From NCBI GenBank assembly GCA_003640385.1, contig RCAB01000020.1:62001-126000 (forward strand): a stretch of 64,000 bases of DNA, read 5' to 3'. The number at the start of each line of letters is the position of its first letter. The first letter of the stretch is position 1. This stretch comes from Setaria digitata (Eukaryota > Nematoda > Chromadorea > Rhabditida > Setariidae). The notes under the pieces are model-generated. The model saw nothing but the letters and a program-made list of their open reading frames with translations. It searched no databases and was not told where the DNA came from. Positions 51,439 to 64,000 of the stretch are shown here, piece by piece. The translations under genes were made by a program, and so were the position numbers.

Positions 51439-54400
51439 ATGATGCATTGTAGGATCGTAAGGGTAACGATGGGACCGACAGAAGAACGACATCGATGGTC
51501 TCAGAGGCTCGAAAATGTGCTAGAAGATCGCGATGCTTTAGAAGCCTTCAAGAAATGGATGAAGAATGAGTCGTCGTTAGCCGAACATCCCATTAACTTG
51601 CATTTTGCCATCATCGCTTACAAGTAAGTTTTCTTTTTGTCATTCATTATTTTAGTGTCTGGTTCATAGCATCATCGGTATGGATAACTCTGCTAGGTAA
51701 CGAATCATCTATCTGCTTCATAGTCTTAGAAAGTACCTTCATAAAAATACCTTCTCGTCGTCCACGATTCTTTTCATTTTGCAAATAATTTCATCTTATT
51801 GCATCTATGAAATATTAAGGAATATGTGCACGATGAAGAATGCTCGTGCTGCAGAACTTGCGCGTAGCCTGCATCAGAAATATATCAGCTTAAAAACTGG
51901 TGTTTGTTCATTTTTGCATGAGGTACTCAAGCTTTTTCACAACATCATTTTAGTCATAATGCCTTTAATTTCATTGTCATAATTTATTTGACTGGCAAGG
52001 AAAGATTTGACACTCAGCAAAGGCGCAACATTGAATACTTAATTTTAGCAGTGGAAGATTAGAGAGACATTAGATAAAACCGTAGTATTTTAGGATCTTC
52101 GACGAGAAGTAAGCTTTCGTGTTCATGCTTTTTCGACTAGTGAACCTGATCCGACAGTATTCGACTGTGTAATTCCACCGGTTGAACAATTTTTGCGACA
52201 ACAGCATGCCCAGTTTGTTTCATCTGAAGAGTTTCTTGATGTTTACAATCGAATGGAGGAGTATACGCCAAAACCACCACGCATCCCTTCTTCGCTGACG
52301 TCAAGTCGCAAGCAGCGAAAATCATATCCTTGTCAACCAACGCTTACTGCTGAAATGCTACTGAAAACGCAGCATGAACGGGAAACCACATTAGGTGAAA
52401 GGTGAGATTTGGGATAATCTTTTTTTTTTTTCGTCTACATAAACCATCAATTTTATACAATGAAATTCCGATTTTCATCATCATCAATGTCATTTTGTTC
52501 GCTTTGCAATACTGTTTCTTTAGTATTATTAGAGATTAAACGGCATTGTAGTGAAGTTGAAAAGCTATATCGACCAATGATGAAAACACCATATATTTGT
52601 AATGCAACAACTAGTAAAAATGATTCTGCGGTGTCATCCACTTTCTCAAGTGATGCTAACGGTCAGCATCCAACTGTGAAATTAAGTACAATTCGGGAAG
52701 AGCAGCTGAAAGGCAATCCAGCGACACATACATTAGCAGTATGTTTTGAAATATAATTTGTTTTGATTTTTGAGACCTAAGCAAAGTGATTTTGAAAATA
52801 GTTGCTCCGGATTCGTCTTTCCATTTTCTGAATATGGGAAGCGAGAATTAACTTAGGTACGAGATTCCGAAAACTTTTTCGTAAGCTTAAACTGCTTCGT
52901 TTTGTCAACTCTGTACTTCTGAATGAAAACAGAGATATAACCGTCAGTAATATTGTCAGAGAGTTGAGAGAGTTGATGGTGGGCCGATGGTAACTCACTG
53001 CACAGAGGAAGGCCGTCGAGCTTTCGCTGCACTTTTGATCGAAAAATTAAACGTTTTGAGTGCTCGTCGGAAGAGGAATGATGTTATGAGCCAGCAGCTT
53101 CGTGCTATTGAGGTAAGTTCTGTGCTTTCAATTAAAAGTAGTAATGAATCACAGAAGTAATGAATTAAAAGTAGTAATGAAAACATTTTCTTCTTCCTTT
53201 TCTGTTTTCAAGCTTTTCACAATCTATTCAAATTAACTGATTGGTGAATTTTATGCAGAGTCGTAAGTGTTCAGCACGTGAAGTTGTGAACGATGTTGAA
53301 CCAACGGCTGCTGAGGAAGACGATGAGTTAGAACGATATGTTCGACAAAGGATGGCTGACGATTCGAGCAAACCATCCCCGTCGTATCATTCACCGGATC
53401 CCCTTAATACTCACTCACTCCGTATTCGGAGACGATCTCCAAGTAAATCGTGCCCTAAATTATGATACACGTTTTTCTAGGATATGTTACCATCGATTCG
53501 TAATACCGCCGCAGTATAACTTTCTGAGTCTTCTGAATTTTTAGGATCAAGTTCACCAGAACGCTTCCGACAGTGTGTAGCTACACCTTTAACTAACTTG
53601 TTCTATGCACCGAATCCGTATAGCACAAACGGCTTTGCGCCACCTCCGATCAGTAGACATAATCGAATGACAAGTGTCAATACTGTGATGTTGAAAGGTG
53701 CTCGGTAAGTCACTTTTAGAAATGTTGGGTGAATTTTCAGTTATCTGCTTGCTTTGCTGTCCACTAGGAATGATGCGCTGATAGCGAATTATTTGTGAAA
53801 TGAATTTATTATTGTTACTCAACATTGTAAAATGAACACGAGACTTTTTTGTGTTTCGATAACTCCTAGATGATAAACTTCGTATCTTCATGTAGCGAAA
53901 GTTGTTAATCGTGTTTATATGTTTTTGTCAACAGAATTTGGCAGCTTATGGAGATAAAAGATTGATTTCCTTAATTTAACTTTGTACGATATTTAATCGG
54001 TATAATACAAGTAAGTAAAAGGCTTTCCTGTGCAGGTGTGACATGAAATCCATGGCCATCTATGATACATCGGGTATAGAATCCATGGCGCCGTCATCTG
54101 TCAGCGAACGTGATGAAGCAGCACGCGCAGCTATCTTCCAGAAAGCGCGAATGCTCTCATATGGTGGTAGTGCAAGTAGCAGTAATTCTGGTCGTAGAAG
54201 TAGCCATAAACAACATCACGACTTCAGTTCATTATCGTTAGATATTATGATATTTGAAGATATTTCTTGCATGCATAAATTATTATTTAATTCTTTTTTT
54301 TCCGTCTCGGATATCATCTGACTTCTCAATTATTCTCGTTTCATTTTTCATGATATCAATTTCGCTTGCTGTTTAGACGTTCAAAAGGAGGAACGGATCC

Positions 54401-54815
54401 AAAACAGCTAGTGGCTATTAGCTACAAAGAGAAGGGACGTGTACCAGTGGTTGCGCATGTTCCGATACATCCAATCACATTTCGAGAATTTCGTAAATAC
54501 TTAGGGATTTCATCAAAATCAAGTTTACAGTTAGTTTCATACACAACCGTTAAAAAAATCTCACTTTGAACTCAACTTATGCACTGAAATTCTCACTATC
54601 TAATATTTTGTACAGTACTAGGATACATGTTTCTTCTTCAAACATCTTTGAAATATATTCAGTTTCTTATTAACTTTAGGTTTTATTTCAAAACCGCCTG
54701 CGAAGATGGCAATTCACCTTATCAATTATTGCTTGTGAACGACGATTCCACCATACTACCAGTATACGAAGGGCGCATAACAGCTGAATGCAAATCAATC
54801 TCTGATTCAGAATAA
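51439..54815 (+). CDS. Axin (RGS and DIX domains), Wnt pathway scaffold
   Basis: Ten exons keep frame: 51439-51623, 51820-51922, 52094-52394, 52524-52738, 52960-53112, 53259-53442, 53545-53704, 54036-54236, 54377-54529 and 54680-54815, about 596 residues. An RGS domain opens the protein ([51 protein letters not shown]). The middle holds a conserved [15 protein letters not shown] segment and a [12 protein letters not shown] helix like the axin beta-catenin-binding helix. The last 85 residues form a DIX domain ([51 protein letters not shown]). Known role: scaffold for GSK3, APC and beta-catenin, so it limits Wnt signalling. C. elegans has two axins, PRY-1 and AXL-1, and I cannot choose between them. 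The start could also be 51442 or 51469. A 24-base exon at 52858 is possible. Confidence 0.9.
53128..53180 (+). repeat. Short direct duplication in an axin intron
   Basis: AATTAAAAGTAGTAATGA occurs twice about 33 bases apart, with a shorter AAGTAATGAATTA echo between them. It lies in the intron between the axin exons ending at 53112 and starting at 53259. Confidence 0.85.
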
Positions 54816-56297
54816 AAGTTTTTCTGCTTTTTTAATTTATTCATAGATGAAATATTATTTGGCAGGGTCTTCATTACCAGTTTTGTGAAATGGTTATTTA
54901 AGCATTTGACAATCTTTTTTTACACTCTGAGTGATTTGCAAATGTTGCTTTAGTTTAAAAGGAAAAACTGAAATATTTCTTTTAGACCTTCTAAGGAAAT
55001 TCAATTACATTTTAACTGTGAAGTTTGGTTTAGGTTACCATTCTCTTTAACGGGAATCACTGCATGGTTTTTATAAATTTTGTGTTTTAATTCCTCGTAC
55101 TTCCGCTTATACATTCATTCTTTGTTACGTTATTTTTTATTCTATCTTTTGTTTTTCTCAATTCTTTATCTAGTTGGTTGAAGTAAGCTACTGTAGCCAT
55201 GTCGATAATTTGACGGAAATTGATTTTTTGCTTTAAAACATTTTTAAAGGCATTTTTCAGTAACTGGATTCGTACTTTTTGAAATTTATTTTTGTTCTGT
55301 TATAACTTCATGAAATTGTGAATTATTAGCGCTTCTGTGATTGTAAATCTTTTTTGAGACTTGAGATTTCCAAATTTATTGAGTGTCATAGCACTGGCTT
55401 AAACATCCTCTAAATACTTTACTTTCCCAGTGGTTCATTATTCTGCTTTATTTTCTTCTGCTGCTTTGTAATTTGCTGTTATATTGCTAATTATAAAACT
55501 CAGTATAAATTTGTTGTTGTCCTAAACTTTATTTTCAGATACACTTGCCTTACGCACTTCTTTCATGTCCGCTTGTAATATTCTTATCGTGCTTAAGCAA
55601 TTTATCGAATCTTCATTGTATTATTATGCTTTATTTCCGTTACTGCTTCAGTGTCATTCTGTTTTTCTTTCCTGTGAGTTAATAATTTTTAAATATAAAT
55701 GCATTGTGATCTAGGAATTTCGGTGTAATTTATTTTTCATGTTTCCCTTAGCGCTTTTTTTTTTTTTTTCGTATTAACCCTTTGGCACAAATCAGCTCGT
55801 TTTATCTTCATATATTTTGTTTGCTACGAAGGTAATTACTATCATAACATTGTATATTTATCGATGGTATTTATGGACGCTTTAGTTTCCTCGTTGCTTC
55901 CAGTAAAAATGTACAAAAAGAAATTCCTAATGCCTATTTTTGTACTTTCTGTTTAACAACAAAGCACATGAATTGCTTATCGAAGTTTACCTGGTAAGGA
56001 AAAAACCCTGAGAGAGCATATTTAGTTATGTTTTCTCGTAGTATCATTCCTAATAGGATATTTGATTTGGACTTCAGAACATTTGTATTCCATATTGGGT
56101 TTTTACCCAGAAAACGATGATTTATACAATAAAGAGCAATGCCTTGTAGATTCGTGTAAAAACTTTATTTGTTTACTCTAAAATTAGGAAAAATGCATTC
56201 CCTTTTGTTAAGTTGGTGACAATAATTTTGTCATAATAATTAGGAATTAAGATATTAATGAAACCTAAAGAATCTGAAGTGAATGCTGTGGTTTTAG
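54816..56297. other. Intergenic, T-rich, between axin and gon-4
   Basis: 1.5 kb of strongly T-rich sequence in the direction of transcription with no ORF of note. It should contain the axin 3' UTR and the gon-4 promoter. Confidence 0.6.
56291..56297 (+). promoter_or_regulatory. Splice acceptor just before the gon-4 start codon
   Basis: GTTTTAG is followed by three bases and the ATG at 56301, with a T-rich, ORF-free stretch upstream. It is either a trans-splice acceptor or the end of a 5' UTR intron. Confidence 0.45.
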
Positions 56298-56300
56298 GTT

Positions 56301-59300
56301 ATGGATAAAAAGTTTAGAATCGAAGAAAATGTGGATGAGCGTGGTATTGAGGAGAAGGGAAAAGTCAAAGAAATTCAGGAAAGGGAAGAAATTGTCAAAA
56401 TGTGGAAACACATAGACGAGAAGCTGGAAAGGAAAGCTAGGTCGCTTAACCTCACGGCTATTAATGTTAAGTCTATATTGCATGTGAGTTTTCTTTTCTT
56501 GCCTTTGGCGAGTTTCGAGAAAATGTTTCATTTTGAAGCTAATGGAAAAATCAAGTAAACATAAAGGAAGTTCGTAAAGGCCTCCATTTCTTCAATAATT
56601 TCTTGTCCTATAAGATCAGAGTTCAGTTGTTTAAAAGTAATGGGAGTTAAAATAACCTTGAAAACTTAATTCTTGTTTTCAGCATATGATAAAGAATCCT
56701 GAGGTGATATCTGTTATCATGGGACTGGATAAAACTTCCTCGATTGCCGACCTTAAATTGACAAGGTCAAGAACAAAGCATTTGTCCGGGCAGGGAACGG
56801 TGAGTTGTCGAATGTGAGTTTACCGATAAAATCAATGAAATTATGTTTGGTAGGTATGTTTTGTGCCCTGTGTCTTTCTTGGCCTTGCTTCAGATTTTCT
56901 TTTGACAACTTCACCTATAATTGTTTTTAAATATTTGTTCTCATTATCTGAAACTTTATTCAGATTACTGAAATTGTTTGCAGCATACTGATCTGAAGCA
57001 AGCGAACATTGTAGCAGTACCTCGTGCTTCGCGAACGTTCCTTGATATTAATTATGATTCCAATGAAGAAGATGATGATGATTATCTTCCCGAGCAGGTG
57101 CACTTTCTTATTTTCATTGTCTTCTGGGAAGTTCTTTTTCGGAATGAATTCTTTGCAATTTTAATTTTTTGAATATTAGTTCTGCGTTATAAGTGCAGCT
57201 ACTGTTTTTCATAGGTTTTATACATTTCTTTAATTTTTGTACTTTCAGGATGAAGATGCGAGTGAAGGTGAAGCAGAAAATGAAGTGGATGCGGAAACTT
57301 CGTTTGAGATTTTGAACTCTGCATTTCAGGTGTACTTAATTGTTCATTTTTGTATTAAATCCAAAAATTTTCCAACATGGGGTGTAGACTTTCGTGTGTT
57401 TATATGGTAGTCATGTTCACTCTTTTAGGTAGAAATTGATAATGATGATAATATACCTCCCGCATTACATACACGTTCAAAACGTGAAAATAATGCTTAT
57501 CCAGAAGATATGCCGAACTTAAGCGATGATGTATTATTGTATAGTGCGGTAGATGATCCGGATTACGTAGAATTTATTTCAAATTTGAATGATCCGTCAA
57601 AATATGATCTTGATGGTATTTTTTATATTTTTTAGTGCTTTATTCGTCAACGCCTTCCCTAGAGAAAATAATCCCTGTTTACGGATATCTACTTCCATAC
57701 AATGTTGCAGAGGCCGAAGATCCGGAATACAATTTCCTTTCGGATGCAGATGCTGAAGATATTATAGAAGAGTATGAAGTACGGAAGGACCGTGCCACTG
57801 AAATACCCTGTAAGTATATTCACTTGTTTTAAAGTACTTTATTATAAAAAGTTGAAAGAACTAATTGTTTTCTTTTGCAGTGCGAGAAGTTGAAAACTTG
57901 CTGCAAGACTTGCTAGAGGCACGTTTATTGCCTTCTCCTGAACATCTAGAACAAACCATGGAGTCCGTGAAAGTAATTTTTAAGTATTCAAAAAGCTGAA
58001 ATTAAGTTTTTCGTAATTTCAAAGCAGTGGAAGTTCCATCAGAAATCTACGTTATGTCAAGTTCGACTAAACTATTGGAGTGGAAGGTATGGAAGCTATA
58101 TTTCTACTTATTTAGGATGAAAACAAATCGTGTCATTTGGTTAAGCAGAATGACCATCAATTAAATATGAGGAAGACAAAAACAATACTTACGGGGTCTC
58201 TACCAGGAAATATTGAGCCGACCACCATTCTTGTGGATGCATCATTCGAGGATTTTCAAAAAGTCTCGACAACATCTTCGTCGCTTTTATATGCGAGTGT
58301 TGAAAATCCTCCTTTTTTTTCATTCTATGAACTTCAGCAATTAATTGCGCAGTTTGAGAAAGTATGTTGATCTCCAGCTTTTTCTCTCAGATTATTTTAC
58401 GCTTTTGTTCGATTTCACAATGCTATAAAACACAGTTCTATCTTGGAAAAAGGATTAAAATGATCACTTCTTATTCTTTGGCTTATATTTTTAAAAGAAG
58501 TGCGGAATTCGTCTCTTTATCTGTAGAGATGATTATTTTACATTTTTAGCACGTGCAGCTTCTTACTCAGTTTGCAGTGGGCTGTTATTTTGAAAAAACA
58601 ATGGTTAAAATGTATAATGCTTTCCAAGTTATGATTGTAAGTTTAAATTTTTCAATAATCACCGATATTTATATATGGCGAGTATAGAAAAGGAGTAATA
58701 AAAAATTTCTTTTTTCATTCCGCTTTGTAAAATTTGCTCTATTAAGCTATCGCTGTACTGCAGAATGAATTGAACGATTACTGTTTGGAGCGTCCGGAGC
58801 ATTCTCTATTCAATGTTATAAATTTGGAAGCCTGCATAGTTACATGTCATGATGCAATAGAATGTGAAACTATCAGTGATTTTGTTATTCGGTCTCGAAA
58901 ATCCAGAAAATGTGCGTCGAGTTTCTAAAATAGAATAGTTTTTTTTTTTTTTTGGGAAATCAGTATAAGCAAACGAATTGTATAAATAATTCGTCTTATC
59001 GGGTTTCTAATTTCAGTGCAGCTTCCATTACCAAAAACAATGCTCGTTCTTTCTCGAAGCAAAGCATTGATATTTCCGGAATTGCTACCACAGGTATGAT
59101 TTTCTTGCTTCGCTAAAAATACAGGACCATTGAAATATATAGGACTCCTCAGTATGCAAAACATCATATTTAGGTTCGTATGAAGATGTTTCCTACATTT
59201 TATCCATATTTCACCCGAGAAGAAGAGTGTCTTCTAGCCCTTGGTTTATATCAGTTTGCTCATTTGAAACAAGTTTCTGGAAAACAAAAACGTTATGCAT

Positions 59301-62300
59301 TGATCAGTCAGCATTTATTGCCCAACAAAATGCACTCACAGATACGGCTGCATTTAAAGAATTTCCGTTGCAGCAGCCAACCTGTGCATGCGCTTTTCAT
59401 GGTAAGAGTCCATTTCTGCTTGAAAAAAAAGAAGAAAAAAAAGCTGATGATTTATCAATACACCGAAAATAAAGGATTGTTTGTACAAAACTTTAAGTAA
59501 AGAAGTGAAATTTTTAGAAAGCTGAAACAGGAGTAATAAATATGATTTTTCCTTTGGAAAACAGATCGAGCGCGACTTCTGGTCCGCCCTATTTATGGCC
59601 ACAGCATCTCCAGCCAATATGGCTTAAGGTTTTTTTTTTTTATATGGAATTGATTTTAAACTTAAAGTCAGCTATTTCGCTTTGCTCTGGAAAGATTTTC
59701 TATGCTTATTACATATACAATTTGATTATTTGATTGAAAAGATAACATTGCAGTTTTATTGTAGGAGCTCGTCGATAGGCAGCAGCATGGTTTAGAATAT
59801 GGAGATCATGGTTTGGACGGTCTGACTTTTGTGAAGATCGCTAATGAAAAGGGTTCTCCATCAGTGGTAAAATATCTTTTTGTTATTTTTTCTCCACAGC
59901 TTGCGCTTTCGGCTTGTGAATATGATACGAAGCAGTTTTATGTTAAATTTCTATTTTTTACTTGAATGAAACAAAAATAGATATGTTGATAGTTCTTTTG
60001 GAAAAAGGCAAAAGATTTTCTTGAGTTCCCAAATTTCGGTTTCGCTGAAAAATAGTTGTTTCAATTGTGGTCATCCTTTACAGGACTCTTCCAGTTCACA
60101 GCATATTCCTCTGGCGTGCATTGCGGAAAGTTGCACAGACAGTGCTGGAAATCGAGCGTGCGACAAAGGTGAAGTATCTAGACCGATTGTTTCTGATATC
60201 GATAACCAAATTAAAGTTAATTGTACCAATAAATCAGTGAACACTATCATTAGATCCGTCTATACTGGTATGAAATTTTCAGTTTCTGACTATTAAATGA
60301 AATGAATGGTTCAGAAACATGTAAAATTATATTATTTTATTACACTGAAATATTGTAGGTAGAAATATGGGTAACTCAGTCGTTATCTATAAAAAGAAAT
60401 TAGTAATTTTCGCCAAGCTTCTGAGAATCATAGTTCTTTCCAGAGCAAAGTGAAATAGTTGGAAGCCCGTCATCGCCTGTTCATAATCTTTTGTTGTTCG
60501 CGTCCACTGCAGTGTGTGGTAAGGCAACCAATTCGTCATTCTCAAACTCGCACCATTCGATAGTCGTGTCACCTATTTCACAACATTCAACAGTCATATC
60601 AGATGAACAGAGAAAATCACCGTCGTCAAATTCATCGACATCGATTTCACGTGATTCACGAATTGTATCATCTGTGAAGGTGGAATCGCTAGTAGCTTGT
60701 TCAACAGTTACGTCGTCTAAGAGTGGTATACTACTTAGTTTGTAAAATATTTCATTAGAACTTATTAGGTCCCATCAAATTTTATCTCTTCAGATTAAAA
60801 TTTTGTCAAGTTTATTCAAAGAATTTAATAAAGTGCTAATCTACACTTATTATGAATTGTTCTTGCAGATTCAACAGTTTCTGTAGAAGGTACCAGTATG
60901 AATAAAGCAGTAAAATTTGCTCCATTCAAAAAAATACCACCAGCTAAAAAATCAGAAATGAATAAATTCGGGGAAAACTTTGAGTCTAATCGATACAAAG
61001 GAAATTCCCTCGATAAAATCGATGAAAGCATAGGATCAAGTGGTTCAGAAGGAGAAATTATGACCGCTTTGTTACCGTCGAGAAGTTTGCGGAATTCACT
61101 TTCTCCAGAGCAGTCTTCGAAAACAGAAAATGATAGCAGCGATGATGTCGCGTCACAGTTTGGAATGGCTGATTTTAACTACAAATGCTCTGGGAAAGTT
61201 AATAGGCGGCACGAAAATGTAGCAGTGAAATTTGGCATGTCATCTTGTTTTACTTTGATTATTTAAAAAAAAAAAGAAAAAAAAAAGCTTATGATATTGT
61301 AGAAGGTACCGACGCATTTTTTTTTCTTCCTTGAATTTTTGCCGGTTTGCCTAATTATATTTGAAATTTATAATTATTGTTCCAGTCTTATTACATAACT
61401 TTAGAAATTATGGAATGGTTTATTTTGAAACCTTAGTATTGAATTTTGTTATGTGATCATTTTAGATCAGGACTATGAAGGCCGCCAAGGAAGTGATTCA
61501 GTTCGGGGCATAAGCCGGAAGTCATTTCACTCACTATGTTCTGATCCAGAGGCTTCTTGCGACGTATTGGATTGTGCCTCACAGACTTACAAACCATGTA
61601 ATGAACATGATAATTTTAATGATTAACAAGATCTGGAAGTAGAGTCGCTTTTCAGTTTCTTTTATCATGCCATATTATTCACAGGAAGACGGAGGGGAAT
61701 GGGAGACGATACAGTATGGTAGTATGTCTCAGTTGGCTATTTTATAAAAGTTTTCTTGCTGAACCGGCTTAATTTCTCTGAAAATCGTAATGAGCATTTC
61801 TTTTTACTTATTTGAAAGTTATTTATAGTTTTTTTTCCAGCAAACTGGATTCCGATTACTCCAAATGGAAATAATGAGTGCTCCAGTTCAGTAAGGTATG
61901 ACTAATACATTTTACGCTGTAATTGTTAAAGGAGTAGAAGTTTTGGAAATTGTTCTTTTGAAAGCAGCTTCTCAAATTTTAATCATTTCAGATGGACACC
62001 AACAAGCTCAATGTACTTCAGCGATCTATTGATGTTTAACATGGAAAATAAAGCTGTTCAGTGTGATCTTGCAATTTCCAGTAGTATTACTAATAGTGGG
62101 ACAACTCAAATTTCACAGCATAAGAACGTCAAGAGTAATCGAATAGCTCAAACTGCATATGACGATTCCCCTGTTAATACTATTGAAGTATTTGAGTCTG
62201 TTGGTTGTAATGATTCTCTGTTTGCTCAAAACAGTGGAGAAATCGGGGAAGCGAAGCAGGGACAGAATAACCAGACAGTGTCGAATGATGGAAGGCACAA

Positions 62301-63765
62301 TAGTGAAAGTGTCAAAAATGAAAGGCGACCGTCTGGTACAGCAGATGGTAGTAAATCATCGTTACCGGGCGATCGGGAAGTATGTTTTACTTCTAGATTG
62401 GTTAATTTCTTTATAAAAATATGTTGCTCAACTTATGCTGTCAACCAAGAAATTTTTTGTTGGGATTGCTTTACGGTTGTATTTTTGTTTTCTACTTAAC
62501 AGTTTTGCATATGGCTTTTCTCTTTCTGTCAGTGTCATTTCTCAGGACGATGGTAGTGATGGAGAAGGAAATGAACCTGTAGGTGAAGAGAAGAGACGGA
62601 GGCGTATACGCACTCGCAGAGATCGCGTTAGAAATGGACTCTATGGGATGCTTGATGCACAGCATCGTGCACTTCAAGTAAAATGTATGGCCCATGTCAT
62701 TTTTAACGATTTCGAACAACGCATGTTCATGCATCAAGACAAAGTGAGGGCTCTTTGTGAGCTGATCGCTGAAGGCTCAATGTCTCCAGAGGTAGGCGCG
62801 CCTTCATTTCCTTTGTTTTTCAAAGTGTTGCTTTTGTAAAAATTAATGTTATTCACGTAATTTCGTGAATTCTTTGTATTTCAGTTATTCGAAAAGATGC
62901 ATGATATTTTCGAGGAAGAACATGAACCGGTCTATTTTCTTCTCTCGTTTTTGTTTCCACAAAATTTACTTCCGACAAGTGTTCTGGAAAATCCGGTTCG
63001 TAAGGCATACAGCAATGCCTTGGAGATGATATACAATATCGAGGTTTTTTTTTTTTTAAGATTTAGAAAGGAAATAGTTCCATAACGCTGAATATACTAT
63101 AATATTCGTTGAAGACTTGACTGTAAGCAAGCCATACTATTCTGGGTGATGTTAATCTACATTCAAAGATATTATTGTGAGCATTTGTGGAGAATGATGA
63201 ATATTAACCAGATAGATATTTCAGAAATTTCCATTATCATATAAAATTACGTATTTTCGGGGGTTTGTATCAATTCCTTAACTTCTTTAACACTTAACTA
63301 TTTTCGACAGGCATTTACATCATTTGGGAATACAAGGTTATCCGCGCGCACTATATTTCGTAACGTACGTGATCTTGGTAAGAAAGACTTCAATTTTGCT
63401 TATTGATTATTTTTCATCCTTTATGTTTCAGCTTCAGATTACCTTGCCAATTGATAGGACAGGTTTTGTAAAAGCTATTTAAGAAAAAAGAAAAAAAGTA
63501 CAAAAGGAAGGTGGATTATTTTCTTAAAGAAGAGGATTCTATAAAATCTGAGTTTTCTGTATGTGTGTTGCAACTTCATTGCTTCATTATACGTTTGACA
63601 TTTTCTTTTTTTGAAATTTTTGAACCAGTTTAGAACTAATTTTTAGGATTCGATTGCACATGCGAAGCTCTAACAACTCGTTTGTCGGAGTTAATTGGTA
63701 ATAAGGGTCCGCTATGGGAAATCATTTCGCAAAATATTCCTACACGTGTTTGTCAATCGAAGTAA
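56301..63765 (+). CDS. gon-4: GON-4/GON4L-like nuclear protein
   Basis: Exons: 56301-56483, 56683-56799, 56984-57097, 57249-57329, 57429-57615, 57711-57809, 57881-57972, 58116-58361, 58550-58636, 58764-58911, 59017-59093, 59174-59401, 59518-59628, 59765-59866, 60084-60267, 60444-60725, 60869-61042, 61466-61597, 61841-61895, 61992-62379, 62546-62791, 62885-63043, 63311-63377 and 63647-63765, about 1225 residues. Matches to GON4L: DPEYNFLSDADAEDI followed by RKDRATEIP; the glutamine helix HVQLLTQFAV; YFTREEECLLALGLYQF; and a PAH-like helical region (LFEKMHDIFEEEHEPVYFLL). The N-terminus is acidic, and a Ser-rich linker precedes the PAH region. GON4L is a nuclear cofactor of transcription; C. 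elegans gon-4 is needed for gonad development. The ends of exons around 58028 and 61042 are uncertain, and the gene may continue past 63765, where AAGTAATT could be a donor rather than a stop. Confidence 0.85.
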
Positions 63766-64000
63766 TTTCATTGAAATTAGTTTATTTAGTTTATTTCCAT
63801 TATAACTTTATCTCTTATTTGGTGAGCATTATCTTTAATTTAATCTTTTTCACTTTAAGACTATTCGATTATAGATTGCTGTGATGAAAGAAATGCGCTT
63901 TTTATTTTTTTGACTCATTTGCGATTAAAAGGTTTTTTTTTTTTTTTTTTTTTTTATAGTATCATCTATTGCATTATGAATATTTAAGCAACTTTTAGTC
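63766..64000. other. End of window after the last gon-4 exon
   Basis: AT-rich, with a long poly(T) run (about 63931-63956) ending in TATAG, which resembles a splice acceptor. If gon-4 continues, a further exon could start at about 63960; otherwise this is 3' UTR and flank. Confidence 0.4.

Noticed and set aside
1..64000. Bacterial-type features (CRISPR arrays, operons with ribosome binding sites, insertion sequences)
   Set aside because: The window has spliced nematode genes throughout and no evenly spaced repeats, terminal inverted repeats or transposase fr agments.

Overview
The window is nuclear DNA from a nematode, most likely a clade III parasite of filarial type. It is AT-rich. Its genes are cut into many short exons with GT donors and short TTTCAG/TTTTAG acceptors. 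Gene content is typical of worms: an EXC-4 type CLIC, an ETR-1 type CELF protein, axin and GON-4. Several start codons lie only 1-13 bases behind a strong splice acceptor with no coding exon upstream, which is the usual mark of spliced-leader trans-splicing. Gene names come from recognising protein families; exon models were built by hand from splice signals and reading-frame continuity, without RNA or database evidence.

Layout, left to right: exc-4/CLIC (+, 99-2244); an ArfGAP1-type GTPase-activating protein (-, 4053-6718); a mixed upstream region with a possible small secreted ORF (about 7117-7290); an unrecognised intronless single-pass membrane protein (+, 8062-8742); a 19-exon pyruvate dehydrogenase phosphatase regulatory subunit, PDPR (-, 9940-15152); a 4.7-kb gene-poor stretch; then a same-strand series of Nup58 (-, 19846-23055), PBDC1 (-, 23980-25113) and ribosomal protein S12 (-, 25609-26471). 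A 17-exon Na+/Ca2+ exchanger follows (-, 28529-33576), then 4.9 kb without genes, the RNA-binding protein ETR-1/CELF (-, 38522-45866), a failed-axon-connections/GST-like gene (+, 48297-50728), axin (+, 51439-54815), and a long GON-4/GON4L-like nuclear protein (+, 56301 to 63765 or beyond).

Most genes are unrelated housekeeping or signalling genes. The exception is rps-12/pbdc1/nup58: each has an SL-type acceptor just before its ATG and they are spaced 0.5-0.9 kb apart, so they may form an operon. The window shows no clear new biological system. The best leads are the CxxC motif in the CLIC protein, loss of the acidic calcium site in the first Calx-beta domain of the exchanger, a truncated tRNA-Ala inside the PBDC1 intron, the intronless membrane-protein gene, and three splice puzzles (nup58, the FAX-like gene, gon-4).
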